A stretch of DNA of 38,258 nucleotides from a virus. A program made the translations under genes and the position numbers. The DNA lies in IMG/VR virus record IMGVR_UViG_3300042465_002980, positions 1 to 38,258 of that record, one strand, 5' to 3'. This document shows, in pieces, positions 30,373-37,312 of the stretch (within the stretch, counting starts at the first letter, position 1; the number at the start of each line of letters is the position of its first letter). The notes beneath the pieces are model-generated. The model saw only the letters and a program-made list of their open reading frames with translations, searched no databases and was not told where the DNA came from.

Positions 30373-32211
30373 TTATGCTGTCACCGCCTGTAATTGACTT
30401 GCGCTTAGTTGGGTCGAATAAATACGGACGTTACGGATGGTGCCGAAAGCAAAGTTAGACCCAGCAACCGCGCCAATAGCAATTAAGTTTAATGACGGCA
30501 AAGTAACTGTCGCGTCCGTTCCAACCGTTCCGGCATTTACGCAACCCTTTACGTCATTGGCTGCGTAAGACATTGCCATTTTTGCAGAAGTATCTACGCC
30601 TATTGCGGTTGTTGCGACCAAAGCCTGCGTTACTCCGCCGGTAACAACCGCCCCATAAATGTTTGCACCAAATCCCTCAAGACTCACATAATCAGTCGAT
30701 ATGGAATTGTTTAGCGAAAGGAATGTGACGGGACCAGATGCGCCGTTTCTCCTTATTTCAACGTAAAGCGTACCAGCACTAGCCGAAGCATTACCCGCGA
30801 ACGTGTAGGTCAGCACATCAGCGTTTCTCGGAACTGCTACTGTAGTCGTGGGGGTGTAGGTAGAGGCGAAACTACCGGCTTCTAGTTGAGCGCCGTAATA
30901 TACGTTTGTGCCAGCGCCAACAGGAGCGCCACTGGATTGAGTTGCGCTAGACGCACCTCCCGGTGTCATCCGCATAGTCCAAACAGCAGCCGTCGCTAGA
31001 AACGTCAGTGACACACGCCAGAAATTACCTGCATCCACACAGGCTGCGCTTGATGTAGTGATAGTCCAACCACCAAGCCGCGAAGTCCAAACCGTTGCAA
31101 CCCCGTTATTTGTGTCTAATGTGCAAATCCCCATAAGCGGACTTCCAAACAATTCAATAACCGGAAAACTTGTCGCGCTAGTTGTCTTTTTTACAAATAC
31201 GGATGCGGTGTATGTTGTCGCAGTTAGGGTTATTGTTTGATCACAGTAATTACTACCCGTTCCAGTTATCGTCCAAGCTGACGTAGCACCATCAGGGCCG
31301 GTCTGATTCTGTGTAGGTGAGGCGCCACCAGTCGGAACCCAAGTCGTAGTAAACGCATTGCTCTGCAAACACAGATTCGTCCTCGCACCCTCCGCGAGAT
31401 ACCCCTTCAGCGTAGCCAAGCTAATAGGCGAACCAGTAGCCTCAGTCACTACGTTAGAAGCGACTGTGTTGCCATTCGTCGTGGCGAAGTATTTAACACC
31501 GTCTACCATCGCACCGTGGTATGGGCTAGATAGAACACCCACGCTGACGTATTCGCCGGGAGTCTGGATGGATTGGCCGGTGACTGATTCCCATTGCGGA
31601 CGCCAGATATAGACCCGCGAAAGTTGACCGGCATCAAATCTTCTAATCCACCATTGAGCATCTGCCGCGCCAGTTCCTACGCCGGTCGAGTATCTCGCCC
31701 ACGTTGTCGTTATGCTTAAATCCGTTCCGGGAAGTTGTGTTCCGCTGTTGGAATTTATGCGAATTGTTCCGGCGACGTCACCCCTCAACCACACGCTTAC
31801 AGTAGAACTTCCTGCCGGAACCGTTGCGCTCGTTTGCTTCCACCCATCACCACTTACCGGAAAATCTAATTGAGTTGCCGTGGTTCCGCCAAGCGGGTCT
31901 GTAGCTCCCGCCGTTGCAGACCCCGTTAATTGCGCTGTCCAAGATGCGCCGGTTATTGCCTCCGTTGCCGAAAGACGATTAGCCACCCGCCGCGCACCCT
32001 GAAACCTTACCTCGCCACTCAAGCAGTTGAGTAATACATCTTCATGGTCGGTAACGGTTGCTATTGTCGCTCTTGTGAACGTGGCCGAGCCGGCGCCTCG
32101 CCCAAATACTACGGTGTCTGTAAGGGGTGCGAAGAACGTAAGGCCAGAAGTCAAGAGCGTATCTAACGCGCTCCCGACGTTGTTCGCCATCAAACGACGA
32201 CGGCGGTCCAT
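30373..32211 (-). CDS. large virion appendage protein with jelly-roll/LamG-like domains
   Basis: The 612-aa product has two similar Ser/Thr/Gly-rich beta domains. The first (about residues 80-225) includes WTAQLTGSATAG and the YIWRPQWESVTGQ end. The second (about 280-455) includes TWVPTGGASPTQNQTGPDG and the YYGAQLEAGSFASTY end. These recur in carbohydrate-binding virion proteins. The C-terminus (460-612) looks LamG/concanavalin-like. The gene is lower in GC than its neighbours and lies between capsid and adaptor genes, suggesting transfer. The ATG at 32211 is 3 bp after the previous stop; a start at 32190 is also possible. Confidence 0.7.
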   Translation of the reverse strand: MDRRRRLMANNVGSALDTLLTSGLTFFAPLTDTVVFGRGAGSATFTRATIATVTDHEDVLLNCLSGEVRFQGARRVANRLSATEAITGASWTAQLTGSATAGATDPLGGTTATQLDFPVSGDGWKQTSATVPAGSSTVSVWLRGDVAGTIRINSNSGTQLPGTDLSITTTWARYSTGVGTGAADAQWWIRRFDAGQLSRVYIWRPQWESVTGQSIQTPGEYVSVGVLSSPYHGAMVDGVKYFATTNGNTVASNVVTEATGSPISLATLKGYLAEGARTNLCLQSNAFTTTWVPTGGASPTQNQTGPDGATSAWTITGTGSNYCDQTITLTATTYTASVFVKKTTSATSFPVIELFGSPLMGICTLDTNNGVATVWTSRLGGWTITTSSAACVDAGNFWRVSLTFLATAAVWTMRMTPGGASSATQSSGAPVGAGTNVYYGAQLEAGSFASTYTPTTTVAVPRNADVLTYTFAGNASASAGTLYVEIRRNGASGPVTFLSLNNSISTDYVSLEGFGANIYGAVVTGGVTQALVATTAIGVDTSAKMAMSYAANDVKGCVNAGTVGTDATVTLPSLNLIAIGAVAGSNFAFGTIRNVRIYSTQLSASQLQAVTA

Positions 32212-32214
32212 CGC

Positions 32215-32631
32215 TTAATCCGGACTCTTGCGGAGCCGGAGCGTGATGTCGTACGTTGCGCCGGAAACAGCACCCGCGGTGGTCAGCAGGATGTCCCGCT
32301 CGCCGGTAGCGGTGCGGGGGTCAGACAGCCCGCGCTTGGCGTAGGCAAAAGAATCGCCGCGGAAGTCGTCATAGCCGGAACCACTCAGCGCCAGGGCGAC
32401 CACCGGGGAAGTCGTTCCCCACAGGACGCGCACGGAACTGAAGCCCTGGATATTCCAGCGGACTTCTTCAATGTCCAAAGACGCCGGGGCGCCGCCGTCT
32501 TCCGCCGTCAGGGTCGAAATGTCAACCTTGACCACCACGCTCTCGCCGGTGGCGTCAGAGATATTGGTCAGGTGGACGTTAATCCGTTCCGGTGACTCGG
32601 TGACAACGCGCGTGGTGACTGCATCAGCCAT
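32215..32631 (-). CDS. virion structural protein (138 aa)
   Basis: AAGGAG lies just before the ATG at 32631. The 138-aa protein has VHLTNISDATGESVVVKVDIS (about residues 19-39), an IEEVRWNIQGFSSVRVLW segment and a beta-rich C-terminus ending in a LRLRKS strand. This layout is shared by a widespread family of small phage structural proteins near the head genes. Exact place in the virion is unknown. Confidence 0.7.
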   Translation of the reverse strand: MADAVTTRVVTESPERINVHLTNISDATGESVVVKVDISTLTAEDGGAPASLDIEEVRWNIQGFSSVRVLWGTTSPVVALALSGSGYDDFRGDSFAYAKRGLSDPRTATGERDILLTTAGAVSGATYDITLRLRKSPD

Positions 32632-32640
32632 GTTGGCTCC

Positions 32641-32874
32641 TTACGACGCAGCCGTTACGGGCCACAGTTTTGCGGTCGAAATACGATCGTAAACGATTTT
32701 CAGCTGGGCCAGCAAACGCTGCTTGCCTTCCATGCCGACAAATACCGTGTCATCCCAGTTGAATTGGCAAACACTGGCGTTGTCCAGCGTGCCGCCGGTA
32801 ACGTCAAACGTAACATCGTTGCCGTTGACGTGCGGGCCGTTGGTGCCGGTGACTTGAACAGAGGCTACTGCCAT
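32641..32874 (-). CDS. small head-region protein (77 aa)
   Basis: This is the first gene after the capsid terminator. A GGGAG ribosome site lies between the terminator T-run and the ATG at 32874. The 77-aa protein is beta-rich with one Cys and a basic helix near the C-terminus. It lies 9 bp before the next structural gene. It may be a decoration or connector protein. No family is recognised. Confidence 0.62.
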   Translation of the reverse strand: MAVASVQVTGTNGPHVNGNDVTFDVTGGTLDNASVCQFNWDDTVFVGMEGKQRLLAQLKIVYDRISTAKLWPVTAAS

Positions 32875-32886
32875 GTGCTTCTCCCG

Positions 32887-32919
32887 AAAAAAGAACCCCG
32901 AGGGCCGAAGCCCCCGAGG
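32887..32919 (-). terminator. strong intrinsic terminator after the capsid genes
   Basis: On the minus strand a 10-bp stem, CCTCGGGGGC paired to GCCCTCGGGG (two G-U pairs), closes a TTCG tetraloop (32919-32896) and is followed by TTCTTTTTT (32895-32887). The UUCG loop is unusually stable. It lies just after the capsid-associated gene, where T7 also has a partial terminator after the capsid gene. It should raise capsid expression relative to tail genes. Confidence 0.88.
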
Positions 32920-32929
32920 TCAGTCGCCG

Positions 32930-33433
32930 TTATTCCGGCAGAACGTAGTCCACTTCCATCAGGTGCGCAATACCTGCACCCAGTGCCGTCACAACCGTCA
33001 AGGCGATGTCAAACTCAACATCAGCCGTGGCGCCGGCGGTGCCGACGGCCGTCACATAGGCGGTTGCCAGGTCGTTTGAACGCTCCAGGGCGGTCTGCGT
33101 CACGTCGATCTGCGTGCGATCTTTTTCAGCGGACATCACATACAGCGTGGCGAACACGTCGTCATCAATGGCGATGCCGTCGGTGCGATACAGGCCGCAT
33201 TTGACTGCGCCCGAGGTCGTGGTGGCGCCGGTCAGGAAGATGCCGGTGATACGCGCGCGCGCCGGAAGGCGAACGAACGTGTACCACTGACCAGCGGTGC
33301 CGCCGGTGAACGACGCAGCAGCCAGATAGCCTTGCGCCGTGCGGTGGATGCCGCCCTTTTCCAGCTGGTTGGTCTTGACCGCCGGGCTTGCCGACTGGTC
33401 GGTAACAACTTGCGAGCTTGATACGAGTGCCAT
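32930..33433 (-). CDS. capsid-associated structural protein (167 aa)
   Basis: AAGGAG precedes the ATG at 33433, 12 bp after the capsid gene stop. The 167-aa protein is beta-rich, with GGIHRTAQGYLAAASFTGG (about residues 27-45), a LPARARITGIFLTG strand and a DYVLPE end. It is expressed with the capsid protein before the terminator, so it is probably abundant, for example a decoration protein. It has no enzymatic motif. Confidence 0.72.
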   Translation of the reverse strand: MALVSSSQVVTDQSASPAVKTNQLEKGGIHRTAQGYLAAASFTGGTAGQWYTFVRLPARARITGIFLTGATTTSGAVKCGLYRTDGIAIDDDVFATLYVMSAEKDRTQIDVTQTALERSNDLATAYVTAVGTAGATADVEFDIALTVVTALGAGIAHLMEVDYVLPE

Positions 33434-33445
33434 GTCAGCTTCTCC

Positions 33446-34339
33446 TTAGATCTGGTCGTCGCACTGGATGCGGATTTGCTTGCCCAGTTGCGTGCGGGTT
33501 GCGCCGAGGGTCATGGCGAGGTAGACCTGGGTTGCGTAACCCTTGTCTGCGCGCGGGCCAATCTCAGCCCGAACTTCGTCCCACATGCCCAGATGCATAC
33601 CTGACTTGAGCCACAGCGGGATCAGGCGGTTGCCGGAGGTAATGGTCAGGCGCTCAGTGATGATGAAGTCCACACCCATGAACCGCTTGACTTTGCCGTC
33701 CACCAGAACTGCGCTGTTACCGTAGTCCTTGTTGACGACTTGCATTTCCTTCAGCAGCGCATCGTGCTCGTAGCTGGAGATGGCGCCGTAGACGGACTCG
33801 TTCAGTTCGCCCTTGTTCGCCAGCATCAGCTTCTGAATGGCCGACTGCAGCTTGGCCACGTTCAGCGCCGAAGCGGTGCCGCCCGTGTTGACGCCCACGT
33901 CGTAGGTGCCGGAACCCAGCGTGCCGAACGACTCAGAGGTCGTGCCGTTCTCGCCGGTGTAGTTGGTGCCGAAGATCGCGGCCAGGATGATGTCATCCTT
34001 GACACGCTGCATTGAAGCGGCGCCGGCCATGGCATACGGGCTGGTCAGTTCAACGATGGCGCGCAGTTGGTCTTGCTTGTCAACCAGCGAGGCCCATTCG
34101 TAGTCGGTCGGGAAAACCCAACGCTTGTCTTGCGAGAGATCGAGCAGCGGGGTGTCAGCGTGACGGCTGGTACGCTGGACAGCCGTAGCGGAACCAAACT
34201 GTTCGACAGTGCTGGCGGCTTTGCCAACGTAACTGCCAACGGTGACGGCACCGGCAAGGCGGGAATCGGTTTGTTGCAGCAGAAGCTCTACGTTGGCCTT
34301 GTACTGCTGTACTGAGGCAACTGTGATGTTATCCGGCAT
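33446..34339 (-). CDS. major capsid protein
   Basis: The 297-aa protein starts MPDNITVASVQQYKANVELL and has LLDLSQDKRWVFPTDYEW, LTSPYAMAGAASMQRVKDD, a glycine-rich loop near residue 140, and GVDFIITERLTI with MHLGMWDEVRAEIGPRADKG near the end. Size, position after the scaffold gene and these features fit a HK97-fold podovirus capsid protein. A GGAG site precedes the ATG. It is preceded by a 158-bp structured leader and followed by one more gene and a strong terminator. Confidence 0.9.
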   Translation of the reverse strand: MPDNITVASVQQYKANVELLLQQTDSRLAGAVTVGSYVGKAASTVEQFGSATAVQRTSRHADTPLLDLSQDKRWVFPTDYEWASLVDKQDQLRAIVELTSPYAMAGAASMQRVKDDIILAAIFGTNYTGENGTTSESFGTLGSGTYDVGVNTGGTASALNVAKLQSAIQKLMLANKGELNESVYGAISSYEHDALLKEMQVVNKDYGNSAVLVDGKVKRFMGVDFIITERLTITSGNRLIPLWLKSGMHLGMWDEVRAEIGPRADKGYATQVYLAMTLGATRTQLGKQIRIQCDDQI

Positions 34340-34497
34340 GATTTACTCCGTAAGTGTTTAATTTCAAGTCAGTTTGTCCAATCTGGCTGGACTTCGCCGG
34401 CTTGTCCCTTACGGGGGCCATGCAGGTCAATCACACTGCGGGGGCTTTCACCTTGTCCGCGCGACTTCCCTACAACTCCATATTACCACACTGCACG
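34340..34497 (-). promoter_or_regulatory. structured non-coding leader of the capsid gene
   Basis: This 158-bp gap is the longest in the minus-strand unit. Read on the minus strand it can form several hairpins: GUCCA/UGGAC (34392-34376), CCC-GUAA-GGG with a GNRA loop inside a GGC/GCC pair, GCAG/CUGC across 10 nt, and GCGG/CCGC. GGACAAG occurs twice. GGUGAAA and CCCGCAGUGUGAU recall parts of the cobalamin riboswitch core, but the full core is not present. It may be a cis-regulatory RNA, a processing site or a promoter region. No clear sigma70 promoter was found; TAATAT at 34485-34480 has no good -35 box. Confidence 0.5.
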
Positions 34498-34674
34498 CTA
34501 CTTTTTCCCAGGCAACCCCAAAGGCTTAACAGGCTCCCCTTTCGGTGAAGAAATAATCCAATTAAACCAAGCACTTGCAATTTCAACTACCCCTTCGGCC
34601 TGCCCTTTGAGGTGGACCGTAGGGGTTCTGGCTGCGGCTTCGATGCACCGCAGTTTGATTTCGCGTTCGTCCAT
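34498..34674 (-). CDS. 58-aa protein between scaffold and capsid genes
   Basis: It begins in a TGATG overlap with the scaffold gene stop (ATG at 34674-34672) and ends at TAG 34500-34498. The product begins MDEREIKLRCIEAAA, a charged helix with a Cys, then a linker, a helix with Trp-Phe-Asn-Trp-Ile-Ile, and a basic Pro/Gly/Lys tail. The codon use is ordinary. It might be an assembly factor co-translated with the scaffold. No family is assigned. Confidence 0.62.
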   Translation of the reverse strand: MDEREIKLRCIEAAARTPTVHLKGQAEGVVEIASAWFNWIISSPKGEPVKPLGLPGKK

Positions 34675-35519
34675 CACTTACTGCCTGGGTACATAATGGA
34701 AAAAAGTTTGTTCTCTTTTTCCTGCGCCATCTTGTGACCTGGGTGGCTCTTGTCCTTCAGCGCGGCGATATGGTTCGGGTCGCTGCGCGCGGTCGCCAGT
34801 TGGTTCTTGGCCTCGTCCGGGGTCAGGGTGGTGCCGAAGTCGGTGTTCTTGTTCTGCGTGACCAGCGTGTCTTCACCCAGTTTGCCGCCCATCTCGGCCA
34901 GCAGTTTGTAGGTGCCGGCGTAGCCCAGACTCTTTTCAATGGAGTCAATTAGTTCCGGCGTGAAGCCCAGCGTGGTGGCGGCGGTCTTGGCCCGGTTCAT
35001 CATCCGGTCATGCCCGCCACGCCATTCGTCCAGCAGAGATTGCTTGTCGGCCGCCACGTTCAGGTCGTAGTCCTTGGCTGCCTGTTCGCGCGCGGCCGTC
35101 TGCATGGTGTTCCACTCGGCCACCAGCGTCTTGGCCTGGCTGTCCGTCACGTTTGACTTGTGCAGGATACTCTGCATGGTCTTGGCAAAGCCCTCGTCCG
35201 CCTTGGCGCCTTTCGGCAGGCCAACAGTCATGTCATATTTGTCCGGCGACTCCGGCAGGCCCAGCTTCTGAAACACGGACTTGACACCTTCCGGGTCGTC
35301 CATGCGCGGCATGGTAATCAGGGTTGACGGGTCACGTCCAATCAGTTTCTCGACTCCCTGGTAAGACTTCACGATGTCCGCCGGCGCGGTCCAGCCTTTG
35401 TTGGAGATGTAAGCGGCGGCGTCCGGGTCGGTCAGACCATGCCACGGGGCAGCAGCATCAGGCGCAGGGGTAGATGCGGGGGCGGGTGCAGGGGTAGATG
35501 CGGGGGCGGTGTCGGTCAT
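34674..35519 (-). CDS. scaffolding protein
   Basis: The 281-aa product has an Ala/Pro/Thr repeat-rich start (residues 1-25), then WHGLTDPDAAAYISNKGW and KSYQGVEKLIGRDPSTL (about 50-66), a known pattern in podovirus scaffolding proteins. Charged, helical sequence follows, including a long Ala/Asp/Lys region. It guides capsid assembly and is removed later. It lies immediately upstream of the capsid gene and overlaps the glycosyltransferase gene by 4 bp. Confidence 0.85.
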   Translation of the reverse strand: MTDTAPASTPAPAPASTPAPDAAAPWHGLTDPDAAAYISNKGWTAPADIVKSYQGVEKLIGRDPSTLITMPRMDDPEGVKSVFQKLGLPESPDKYDMTVGLPKGAKADEGFAKTMQSILHKSNVTDSQAKTLVAEWNTMQTAAREQAAKDYDLNVAADKQSLLDEWRGGHDRMMNRAKTAATTLGFTPELIDSIEKSLGYAGTYKLLAEMGGKLGEDTLVTQNKNTDFGTTLTPDEAKNQLATARSDPNHIAALKDKSHPGHKMAQEKENKLFSIMYPGSK

Positions 35520-36508
35520 AGTCCAAGCTCCTTCAGTCCATTGATGAAATCGTCACAGTGTATCTGCTCCATGCACTTGGAATCGCCGTACGGGCAATTC
35601 CGGAAATCATGTCTGCTCATGCGCCACTTCGATTGGCAACCGGTACACTCCAAGTCACGCGGGCCGACGTAACGTATCTTGTAGCTTGGGTCGCCGTTGC
35701 GGGCGATGAACCGGTGGCGCGGTATCGTCGCCCCCATGGCGTAGATGATGTTGGTGTCGGTCGTCCCGGCCAAGTGCAGCGTGCCACCGTCAACGCCAAC
35801 CACCGCTTCCGCGTAGCCCAGCAAGTCGCGTAGTTCCAGCAGCGTCGTTTTCTCCCGCAGATCAATGCACTCTACGCGCAGGGAAGGCGGCAGCTTGTCT
35901 ACTTCGTCAATGATTGTGATTGGCGTCAGCACGCCGCCAGCTTCGGCTTGCGTGTGGCTGGTCTTGGTGCCGACCAGCACCGGCACGTAGCCTTGCTCGT
36001 TGACCCACTCAATTACCGGTGCCATGACGCTGGCGCGGAATAGCTTGTTGTCGGAGGTAGCCCCTACCGGGAACACCACGTAAGGTTCATCGAACCGACG
36101 CTTGCCCAAGGGCGCCTGCGTAGGGTAGCTGCGTTCCAGCATGTTCTCCGGGCGCGAGTCCAGCAGACAACCAAAAGCGTAGTCAACCATGTGGACACGG
36201 TTGCGGGTGTGCGTGTTGAACGGCATTTGGTTCAATGCCACATGGCCGGGGTTGCGTTCTTCCCGTTCGGCCTTGGTCTTGGGAAAGTCCTCAAAGTTGC
36301 GGATCTCAAACTCGCCGTAGGGCTTCAGCAGGTGCTCCAGCAATTCGTGCTGCCACGACGGTCCCCACACCCGGATAACGGAAAATGGGTCGGCTACGCG
36401 CCCGGCAATCACTGCCGGCAGCGAACAGATCACGTCACCCAATGCGCCGTGGTTCAACACGAAGTTCATCGGCAGTCCATCACCAATCATCTTGCCGTCA
36501 CGATACAT
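35516..36508 (-). CDS. GT9-family (heptosyltransferase-like) glycosyltransferase
   Basis: I start it at the ATG 36508, which has GGAG 6 nt upstream and overlaps the previous gene by 11 bp; an ATG at 36553 overlaps more and lacks a ribosome site. The 330-aa protein has the GT9 start NFVLNHGALGDVICSLPA (residues 15-32), VVFPVGATSDNKLF, and GVDGGTLHLAGTTDTNIIYAMG (238-259), which binds the nucleotide-sugar phosphates. A C-terminal Cys cluster (CTGC, then three more Cys) may bind zinc. The donor and acceptor are unknown; LPS or virion modification are possibilities. It is unusual inside a head module. Confidence 0.85.
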   Translation of the reverse strand: MYRDGKMIGDGLPMNFVLNHGALGDVICSLPAVIAGRVADPFSVIRVWGPSWQHELLEHLLKPYGEFEIRNFEDFPKTKAEREERNPGHVALNQMPFNTHTRNRVHMVDYAFGCLLDSRPENMLERSYPTQAPLGKRRFDEPYVVFPVGATSDNKLFRASVMAPVIEWVNEQGYVPVLVGTKTSHTQAEAGGVLTPITIIDEVDKLPPSLRVECIDLREKTTLLELRDLLGYAEAVVGVDGGTLHLAGTTDTNIIYAMGATIPRHRFIARNGDPSYKIRYVGPRDLECTGCQSKWRMSRHDFRNCPYGDSKCMEQIHCDDFINGLKELGL

Positions 36509-36785
36509 TCGTATCTCCGCTCGGTCGTCCAGAGTAAAGCTGCCACAGTTCATCGGGCGACAAATTTAAATGGTTTTGCACTCTCAACCACACTTCCCGG
36601 CGGCCTTCTGCCATGGCGTGCGCGCGGTCGTCTGCGTGGAACGTGGACTCATGCGCCCGGCAAAACCGCGCCAGGTCGCGCAACACTTCTTCGCCCAATG
36701 GCGAACGGAACGTGGTGTTGTAAGCGTGGCGCCGGCGCATCAACACCCGGCGTACCTGCTCCCACCAATCGGTCAGGACTTGCAT
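36498..36785 (-). CDS. Bbp19-like head-region protein
   Basis: I choose the ATG at 36785, which overlaps the methyltransferase end by 13 bp; a start at 36827 would overlap further. The 95-aa protein has Arg/Met-rich residues 10-20, then FRSPLGEEVLRDLARFCRAH (about 27-46), ESTFHADDRAHAMAEGRREV and a NHLNLSPDELWQLY end. This matches Bbp19-type proteins named from Bordetella phage BPP-1, found next to podovirus scaffold and capsid genes. Role in the head is not known to me. Confidence 0.75.
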   Translation of the reverse strand: MQVLTDWWEQVRRVLMRRRHAYNTTFRSPLGEEVLRDLARFCRAHESTFHADDRAHAMAEGRREVWLRVQNHLNLSPDELWQLYSGRPSGDTNVS

Positions 36786-37312
36786 ACGACCATAGTTGTT
36801 TCCCACTCCTTGATGATGTTGCGGCAATGCCGGGCTTTGTATTCCAAGTCCGGGTCGCTGCCGTCTACAGCCGGGTCAAACGTGTACCGCACCGGCCCCA
36901 TATCAAAGTCTATATTAAAGTATTTCCAGAACGGTGTCAACTGGTGGCCGTGTTTGGCCAGCATGTCGGAATATTTCTTGGAAAACATCGCCAACGTGCC
37001 AGGCAGAATGGCGTGCTGGTGGGTCGGGTCTTGCAGGAAAATATCGTGGCTCGGGTGCGGCAAGGTGACATGGACGCGGGCGCCGTGGGCGCAGACACGG
37101 TGCAGTTCCCGCATGAAGTGGAAGAACGGCTCGACGGGGGCAATGTGCTCAATGACGTGCGATGCCTCCACCGCTTCCACGGAGTTATCATCCCACGGCC
37201 ACCGATCAACGTCCAGCCGGACAACCACGTCCGGGTCTTCCATCGGCTGGGAATCGACGTTGACGAAGCCAAGCAGCTTTTTGCTGCCGCATCCAAGGTT
37301 AAGTTTTATCAA
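36773..37312 (-). CDS. SAM-dependent methyltransferase (Methyltransf_11-type)
   Basis: The 179-aa product has LNLGCGSKKLLGFVNVDSQP (residues 4-23), where LGCG is the SAM loop and the Asp ends strand 2, then VVRLDVDRWPWDDNSVEAVEA (about 30-50) and SHVIEHIAP, as in Methyltransf_11. FMRELHRVCAHGARVHVTLP (67-86) fits strand 5. The substrate is probably a small molecule or a sugar, not DNA. It lies between portal and Bbp19-like genes and near the glycosyltransferase. Its start is in an ATGA overlap with the portal stop. Confidence 0.85.
   Translation of the reverse strand: MIKLNLGCGSKKLLGFVNVDSQPMEDPDVVVRLDVDRWPWDDNSVEAVEASHVIEHIAPVEPFFHFMRELHRVCAHGARVHVTLPHPSHDIFLQDPTHQHAILPGTLAMFSKKYSDMLAKHGHQLTPFWKYFNIDFDMGPVRYTFDPAVDGSDPDLEYKARHCRNIIKEWETTMVVCKS
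36912..36940 (-). promoter_or_regulatory. candidate late promoter inside the methyltransferase gene
   Basis: On the minus strand TTGACA (36940-36935) and TAATAT (36917-36912) are 17 bp apart. It would drive the Bbp19-like, glycosyltransferase, scaffold and capsid genes. The hexamers equal those of the candidate at 7085. It is within coding sequence and has no further support. Confidence 0.35.

Noticed and set aside
34354-34548. 64-codon open frame on the plus strand across the capsid leader
   Set aside because: It runs against all neighbours, has no ribosome site and overlaps the 58-aa minus-strand gene. Its sequence is better explained by the structured leader on the other strand.
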